From positions 1,274,734 to 1,338,733 of the forward strand of contig NZ_GG730299.1 in the NCBI RefSeq assembly GCF_000155975.1: a stretch of DNA of 64,000 nucleotides, in the 5' to 3' direction. Below are positions 59,262 to 64,000 of the stretch, piece after piece. The position numbers and the translations under genes were made by a program. The notes beneath the pieces are model-generated. The model saw only the letters and a list, made by a program, of their open reading frames with translations, did not search any database and was not told the origin of the DNA. How positions within the stretch are numbered: the first letter of the stretch is position 1; every line of letters begins with the position of its first letter. The DNA is from Citrobacter youngae ATCC 29220. Lineage in GTDB: Bacteria > Pseudomonadota > Gammaproteobacteria > Enterobacterales > Enterobacteriaceae.

Positions 59262-61273
59262 AATTCCCCACTCTGACGCCAGCCAATCTGCCGTGGTTTA
59301 AAGCCACGAGCGGACAATGGCGTTATGCGCTGCGTAATACCATTGCGATGTGTCTGGCGTTAACGTTCGCCTACTATCTGGATCTGGACGAGCCCTACTG
59401 GGCGATGACCTCGGCCGCGGTGGTCAGTTTTCCCACCGTTGGCGGCGTCATCAGTAAAAGTCTGGGACGCATCGCGGGCAGTCTGCTTGGCGCGACGGCC
59501 GCATTAATGATTGCTGGCCACACCCTCAATGAACCCTGGCTGTTTTTACTGAGCATGTCAGCCTGGATTGGCTTTTGTACCTGGGCCTGCGCGCATTTTA
59601 CCAATAACGCGGCCTACGCCTTTCAACTGGCAGGTTATACGGCAGCAATCATTGCGTTTCCGATGGTACATATTACTGAAGTGACGCAAGTGTGGGATAT
59701 CGCTCAGGCGCGCGTCTGTGAGGTCATCGTCGGGATCCTCTGCGGCGGCATGATGATGATGATCCTCCCCAGCACATCCGATGGCACCGCATTGCTTACT
59801 GCACTGAAAAACATGCATGCCCGTTTGCTGGAACACGCCAGTTTGCTCTGGCAACCGGAAACAACTGATGCCATCCGCACGGCGCATGAAGGCGTTATCG
59901 GCCAGATACTGACCATGAACCTGCTGCGTATACAGGCGTTCTGGAGTCACTATCGCTTTCGCCGCCAAAATGCGTTACTCAATTCGCTGTTGCACCAGCA
60001 GCTACGCATGACCAGCGTGATTTCCAGCCTGCGCAGGATGTTACTGAACTGGCCTAATCCTCCGGCGAATACGCGTGATATCATCGAGCAATTGCTCGGC
60101 GCGCTGGTCAAATCCGATACCAACAGTTACACCGTCGCGCGTATTATTGCCCCTCTGCGCCCCACCGATGCGCGCGATTATCGACACGTCGCCTTCTGGC
60201 AGCGGCTGCGCTATTTTTGCCGCCTCTACTTGCGCAGCAGCCATTACCTGCGTTTGCTGGAAAGTGGTGTTACCGCTGAACGTATCAATATTGCCCGCAC
60301 GCCTGGGCTTGCCCGCCATACCGATAATGCGGAAGCCATCTGGAGCGGATTACGGACTTTCTGTACCCTGATGCTTATCGGCGCATGGAGCATCGGCGCG
60401 CAGTGGGAGTCAGGCTCCGGCGCGCTGACGCTTGCCGCCATCAGCAGCGTATTGTATTCCGCCGTTGCTGCCCCGTTTAAATCTCTCTCGTTGCTGATGC
60501 GTACGCTGGTACTGCTGTCACTGTTCAGCTTTGTGGTCAAGTTCGGCCTGATGGTGCAAATCACCGATCTCTGGCAGTTCATTCTGTTTCTCTTTCCGCT
60601 ACTCGTCACCATGCAGTTGTTAAAATTACAGATGCCAAAGCTGGCGGGGCTTTGGGGACAGCTCATCGTGTTTATGGGATCGTTCATCGCGGTAACCAAT
60701 CCCCCCGTTTATGATTATGCAGGCTTCCTGAATGACAATACGGCGAAGATCGCCGGCGTAGCGCTGTCGTGGCTGGCGTTTGCCATTCTGCGCCCCGGCT
60801 CAGACGCGCGGAAAAGCCGACGCCATATTCGCGCCCTGCGGCGGGATTTTGTCGATCAGCTCAGCCGTCATCCGGCCCTTAGTGAGAACGAATTTGAGTC
60901 GCTGACCTATCATCATGTCAGCCAGTTGAGTAACAGTCAGGATGCGCTGGCGCGGCGTTGGTTGTTACGTTGGGGAGTGGTATTGCTGAACTGCTCGCAC
61001 GTGTTATGGCAACTGCGCGCCTGGGAAACGCGTTCAGATCCGCTGGCGCGCGTCAGAGACGTGTGCATCTCGCTACTACGCGACGTGATGAGTGAGCGTG
61101 GCGTACAGCAACGCCCGTTGAATGCCACGCTAAGTGAGTTACAGCGTATCTGCGATACGCTTGCTCACCATCATCAACCTGCCGCGCAGGAGCTGTCGGC
61201 CCTCATCTGGCGGCTGCACTGCTCGCTGTCACAGCTTGAACAGGCGCCTCCGCCGGGTACGCTAAGCCATTGA
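59258..61273 (+). CDS. ydhK: YdhK, AaeB/FUSC-family efflux transporter
   Basis: 671 residues. It has two blocks of membrane helices (about 20-165 and 365-500) separated and followed by cytosolic domains, the FUSC/AaeB layout. It is the probable pump partner of YdhJ and YdhI. Substrate unknown; aromatic carboxylic acids are likely by likeness to AaeB. It abuts convergent sodC with no gap. Confidence 0.93.
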   Translation: MKFPTLTPANLPWFKATSGQWRYALRNTIAMCLALTFAYYLDLDEPYWAMTSAAVVSFPTVGGVISKSLGRIAGSLLGATAALMIAGHTLNEPWLFLLSMSAWIGFCTWACAHFTNNAAYAFQLAGYTAAIIAFPMVHITEVTQVWDIAQARVCEVIVGILCGGMMMMILPSTSDGTALLTALKNMHARLLEHASLLWQPETTDAIRTAHEGVIGQILTMNLLRIQAFWSHYRFRRQNALLNSLLHQQLRMTSVISSLRRMLLNWPNPPANTRDIIEQLLGALVKSDTNSYTVARIIAPLRPTDARDYRHVAFWQRLRYFCRLYLRSSHYLRLLESGVTAERINIARTPGLARHTDNAEAIWSGLRTFCTLMLIGAWSIGAQWESGSGALTLAAISSVLYSAVAAPFKSLSLLMRTLVLLSLFSFVVKFGLMVQITDLWQFILFLFPLLVTMQLLKLQMPKLAGLWGQLIVFMGSFIAVTNPPVYDYAGFLNDNTAKIAGVALSWLAFAILRPGSDARKSRRHIRALRRDFVDQLSRHPALSENEFESLTYHHVSQLSNSQDALARRWLLRWGVVLLNCSHVLWQLRAWETRSDPLARVRDVCISLLRDVMSERGVQQRPLNATLSELQRICDTLAHHHQPAAQELSALIWRLHCSLSQLEQAPPPGTLSH

Positions 61274-61798
61274 TTATTTAATAACGCCACAGGCGTAGCG
61301 CGCTCCGCCCCCGCCAAGCGGTTTCGGTTGATCGGACATATTATCGCCGCCCACATGGATCATCAGCGCTTTGCCTTTCACCTCATCGAGTGTTTTCAGC
61401 CGCGGCGCAATGACGGGCGTGGTGGCGTTACCTTCACTGTTTACCACCAGCAGCGGCAGGTCGCCCATATGGCCTGCGCCTTCCGGACCTTCGTGCTTAC
61501 CGGTATCATGCGGATCGTAATGCCCTCCCGCCGCTTCTGCCGCCGAGGCTTTACCGTCTTTAATCGCCGGTTGGCAGCTGCCATTAGCATGCACATGGAA
61601 GCCATGTTCACCCGGCGGCAACGCTTTCAGGTCTGGAGTAAATTCCAGCCCTTTCGCGGTTTCAGTAATAGCGACAGTGCCAATCGCCTGGCCGACGCCC
61701 TGCGACGTCACCAGATTGATCGTCACTTTTTCTTCACTGGCAGCCTGCGCACCCGCACAGGCCAGTAAGGTAATAATGGCCACACTCAAACGCTTCAT
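61274..61798 (-). CDS. sodC: Periplasmic Cu/Zn superoxide dismutase SodC
   Basis: 174 residues from MKRLSVAIITLLACAGAQAA, a clean signal peptide; an upstream ATG would break it. Copper ligands HVHANGSC and zinc-loop residues AAGGHYDPHD and GAGHMGDLPLL are intact, and the disulfide cysteines are present. It removes superoxide in the periplasm. E. coli SodC is 173 residues. Confidence 0.97.
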   Translation of the reverse strand: MKRLSVAIITLLACAGAQAASEEKVTINLVTSQGVGQAIGTVAITETAKGLEFTPDLKALPPGEHGFHVHANGSCQPAIKDGKASAAEAAGGHYDPHDTGKHEGPEGAGHMGDLPLLVVNSEGNATTPVIAPRLKTLDEVKGKALMIHVGGDNMSDQPKPLGGGGARYACGVIK

Positions 61799-61879
61799 AA
61801 GACCTCCGTCTAAAAGGTGTCTGATTGATAAGTGTAAACCAGTGACACAATTTTGAACGACGGAGCGCAAAAAGCGTGA

Positions 61880-62776
61880 TTACGGTACGTCGTACCCCAG
61901 CGCCGCTTTACGGATGCGGAACCATTGCTGGCGAGACATGCTCAGCGCCTCAGACTCAATGGCGGCACGTACGCGTTCAATCTTTCCTGACCCAATAATC
62001 GGCAGGGGCTGGGACGGCAGACGTAAAATCCAGGCATACACCACCTGCTCAATGGACTGCGCGTTTAGCTCTTCTGCTATCGCGGCAAGTTCGTTACGTA
62101 ATGGCTGGAACGCATCGTCATTAAACAGACGACCGCCGCCCAGGCACGACCAGGCCATCGGGCGAATGCGCAACTGTTGCAGCTGATCTAAGGTCCCATC
62201 CAGCAGGAGCGGCTGATGTACCGGTGAAATTTCAACCTGGTTGGTCGCCAGAGTAAACGGCAGCCGCGACTGCAGCAGTGAAAACTGTGCCGGGGTAAAG
62301 TTAGAGACGCCAAAGTGACGCACTTTGCCGCTATGGTGTAATGTTTTAAACGCGTCGGCTACGTCGTCTGCATCCATAAGCGGATCGGGACGGTGGATCA
62401 GCAGCAAATCAATATGATCGGTCGCCAGCAGCTTCAGCGACTGTTCCGCGCTGGCAATAATATGCGCGCTGTCGGTGATGTAGTGCCCGAGCGCATTTTC
62501 CGTGCGCGCCGTCGTGGCGATCCCGCATTTGGTCACAATCTGCATTTTCTCACGCAGATGCGGAGCCAACTTCATAGCCTCGCCAAACGCGGCTTCGCAC
62601 TGGTATCCGCCGTAAATATCAGCGTGATCGACGGTGGTAACGCCGAGATCAAGATGCTCTTCAATAAAGCTTACTAGCTGGCGCGTGGACATATTCCAGT
62701 CCATCAGGCGCCAGTAACCCATCACAAAGCGAGAAAATTCCGGGCCTTGCGGCGCAATTGTAATACGCTGAACCAT
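61880..62776 (-). CDS. ydhF: YdhF, aldo/keto reductase family oxidoreductase
   Basis: 298 residues from MVQRITIAPQGPEFSRFVMGYW, the E. coli start and length. TIM-barrel AKR with DHADIYGGY (catalytic Asp/Tyr), IVTKCGI (Lys) and LLIHRPD (His). NADPH-dependent; the substrate is unknown. It is transcribed away from ydhL in order but on the same strand, 49 bases past its stop. Confidence 0.94.
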   Translation of the reverse strand: MVQRITIAPQGPEFSRFVMGYWRLMDWNMSTRQLVSFIEEHLDLGVTTVDHADIYGGYQCEAAFGEAMKLAPHLREKMQIVTKCGIATTARTENALGHYITDSAHIIASAEQSLKLLATDHIDLLLIHRPDPLMDADDVADAFKTLHHSGKVRHFGVSNFTPAQFSLLQSRLPFTLATNQVEISPVHQPLLLDGTLDQLQQLRIRPMAWSCLGGGRLFNDDAFQPLRNELAAIAEELNAQSIEQVVYAWILRLPSQPLPIIGSGKIERVRAAIESEALSMSRQQWFRIRKAALGYDVP

Positions 62777-62825
62777 AGCAGCTTCCTTATAAATGAATGT
62801 GCATCGAGTATACGCAATTACGCTT

Positions 62826-63065
62826 TTAAAAGAGTGAAGGTTGGTGCGGTTCTTCCGGCGGGTTGGGTTTGTTTGCACGTAATTTACGCATCAGGCGCTG
62901 ACGACAAAGCCGCAACACCTCCTGCTTCTGGGCGTCGCTCATTTTTTGCCAGTTAAAACGCTCATCCCGGCTACGAAAACAGCCACGGCAAAAGCCGCGT
63001 TCGTCAGACTGACATATGCCACGGCATGGGCTCTGGACGGGGAAAAACTCCAGCTGTTCGGCCAC
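62826..63065 (-). CDS. ydhL: YdhL, DUF1289 cysteine-rich small protein
   Basis: 79 residues from GTG (V/MAEQLEFFPVQSP), the E. coli start. The DUF1289 pattern PCRGIC ... GFCRGCFR gives four cysteines likely to bind zinc or an iron-sulfur centre. The frame is open upstream past the NemR operator, but that part is not protein-like. It is divergent from nemR. Confidence 0.9.
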   Translation of the reverse strand: MAEQLEFFPVQSPCRGICQSDERGFCRGCFRSRDERFNWQKMSDAQKQEVLRLCRQRLMRKLRANKPNPPEEPHQPSLF

Positions 63066-63136
63066 ATCCCCTCCTTTAGTAAGATTGATATAACTATTGA
63101 AGACGTTAACTGAATTTCTCGCAAGCGCCATTGCAT

Positions 63137-63152
63137 TAGACCGACTGGTCTA
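63137..63152. promoter_or_regulatory. NemR operator upstream of nemR
   Basis: TAGACCGACTGGTCTA is an inverted repeat with TAGACC/GGTCTA arms, matching the known E. coli NemR box. It lies 15 bases before the nemR start and between nemR and divergent ydhL. Confidence 0.88.
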
Positions 63153-63166
63153 TTACACTCCTTCCC

Positions 63167-63766
63167 ATGAACAAAGCTACTGAACACGATACACGCGAAC
63201 ATCTTCTGGCGACGGGCGAGCTGCTGTGTATGCAGCGCGGCTTCACCGGCATGGGATTGAGCGAGTTACTGAAAACCGCTGAAGTGCCCAAGGGTTCTTT
63301 CTATCACTATTTTCGCTCTAAAGAAGCGTTCGGTGTCGCGATGCTGGAACGTCACTATGCGGCCTACCACCAGCGACTGGCTACGCATTTTGATACGGGG
63401 GCGGGAAACTACCGCGACAGAATCCTGGCCTACTATCAGGAAACCCTGAACCAGTTTAGCCAGCACGGCATTATCAGCGGCTGTTTAACGGTAAAACTGT
63501 CTGCCGAAGTGTGCGATCTGTCAGAAGATATGCGCACGGCAATGGATAAAGGCGCACGGCACATCATTGTGCTGTTAGCGCAGGCGCTGGAGAAAGGTCA
63601 GGCAAACCATTGTCTGTCCTTTGTTGGCGAGCCGTTGCAGCAGGCACAGGTACTGTATGCGCTGTGGCTGGGCGCCAACCTGCAGGCCAAGATTTCTCGT
63701 AGCGCCACGCCGCTGGAAAATGCGCTGGCGCACGTTAAAACGATCATTACAACGCCTGGCGTTTAA
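63167..63766 (+). CDS. nemR: TetR-family redox repressor NemR
   Basis: 199 residues, as in E. coli. TetR helix-turn-helix at about 28-48 (GLSELLKTAEVPKGSFYHYF). Cysteines at 21, 106 and 116 are present; Cys106 is the key sensor of hypochlorous acid and quinones in E. coli. It represses nemRA and gloA until oxidised or alkylated. nemA follows 54 bases later. Confidence 0.96.
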   Translation: MNKATEHDTREHLLATGELLCMQRGFTGMGLSELLKTAEVPKGSFYHYFRSKEAFGVAMLERHYAAYHQRLATHFDTGAGNYRDRILAYYQETLNQFSQHGIISGCLTVKLSAEVCDLSEDMRTAMDKGARHIIVLLAQALEKGQANHCLSFVGEPLQQAQVLYALWLGANLQAKISRSATPLENALAHVKTIITTPGV

Positions 63767-63791
63767 CAGGCGTTTTTATTTCCTTTATTAC

Positions 63792-63806
63792 TAGACGACC
63801 GGTCTA
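63792..63806. promoter_or_regulatory. Second NemR-like palindrome between nemR and nemA
   Basis: TAGAC-GACCG-GTCTA has the same arms as the first operator but a spacer one base shorter. It lies 14 bases before the nemA start. Confidence 0.6.
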
Positions 63807-63820
63807 TTCAGGAGTGCCAC

Positions 63821-64000
63821 ATGTCATCTGAAAAACTGTTTTCCCCGCTGAAAGTGGGCGCCATTACGGCAGCAAACCGCGTATTCATGGCGCCGCTGAC
63901 GCGTCTGCGCAGCATTGAGCCTGGCGACATCCCTACTCCGCTGATGGCCGAGTATTATCGTCAACGCGCCAGCGCGGGCCTTATCATCAGCGAAGCAACG
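63821..64000 (+). CDS. nemA: N-ethylmaleimide reductase NemA, N-terminal part
   Basis: The first 60 codons are here; the gene runs past the window edge. It opens [20 protein letters not shown] and continues with [10 protein letters not shown] and the start of the old-yellow-enzyme FMN barrel. NemA reduces electrophilic alkenes, quinones and nitro compounds with NADPH. It is in the nemRA operon and controlled by NemR. Confidence 0.95.
   Translation, partial: MSSEKLFSPLKVGAITAANRVFMAPLTRLRSIEPGDIPTPLMAEYYRQRASAGLIISEAT

Overview
The window is an ordinary-composition enterobacterial chromosome segment. Its gene order follows the Escherichia coli K-12 terminus region from ynfM through asr, mdtJI, tqsA, pntAB, rstA, tus, fumCA, manA, malIXY, add, rsxABCDGE-nth, dtpA, tyrS, slyAB and sodC to nemRA. 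Protein similarity is very high, and the REP/BIME repeats, the Tus protein and a TerB-type site are all present. Several segments differ from K-12: uidABCR and hdhA are absent, and other genes have been added. A Citrobacter-like or Salmonella-related member of the Enterobacteriaceae fits best; the species cannot be fixed by reading alone. No tRNA, rRNA, CRISPR array, insertion sequence or prophage was recognised.

Left part (1-9.3 kb): the end of ynfM is followed by a block that K-12 lacks here. It holds a CPBP membrane protease with a Fur-box-like site upstream, a two-component system, the divergent msrPQ methionine-sulfoxide repair pair, and an M32 carboxypeptidase. Then come asr (with a perfect RstA box and expanded repeats), the tiny gene ydgU, ydgD and the mdtJI spermidine exporter with a candidate mdtU leader peptide.

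Centre-left (9.3-31 kb): tqsA, an extra Bcr/CflA exporter, pntAB, ydgH, ydgI, folM, ydgC and rstA (PhoP-box-like site upstream). The rstA and rstB genes are separated by a NiCoT nickel/cobalt transporter, a zinc-ribbon metallo-beta-lactamase-fold protein and a DUF1294 protein. After rstB come the replication-termination pair TerB/tus, then fumC, fumA, manA and ydgA.

Centre (31-42.5 kb): malI-malXY with two MalI operators, then an accessory block of yciGFE and a short-form cytochrome bd oxidase (cyxAB/cioAB type) inserted before add. A strong terminator lies 17 bases before the first oxidase gene. Then come ydgJ, blr, cnu and ydgK.

Right part (42.5-64 kb): the rsxABCDGE-nth operon, dtpA, gstA, the vitamin B6/translation cluster pdxY-tyrS-pdxH with mliC and anmK, then slyB and slyA back to back, the ydhIJK efflux set, sodC, ydhF, ydhL, and nemR with the start of nemA.

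The strongest regulatory thread inside the window is PhoP to rstA, and RstA to asr, with slyB as a second likely PhoP target. The parts most worth follow-up are the split rst locus, msrPQ beside a sensor pair unlike HprSR, and the yciGFE-cyxAB block with its internal terminator. I saw no wholly new system that I can defend.
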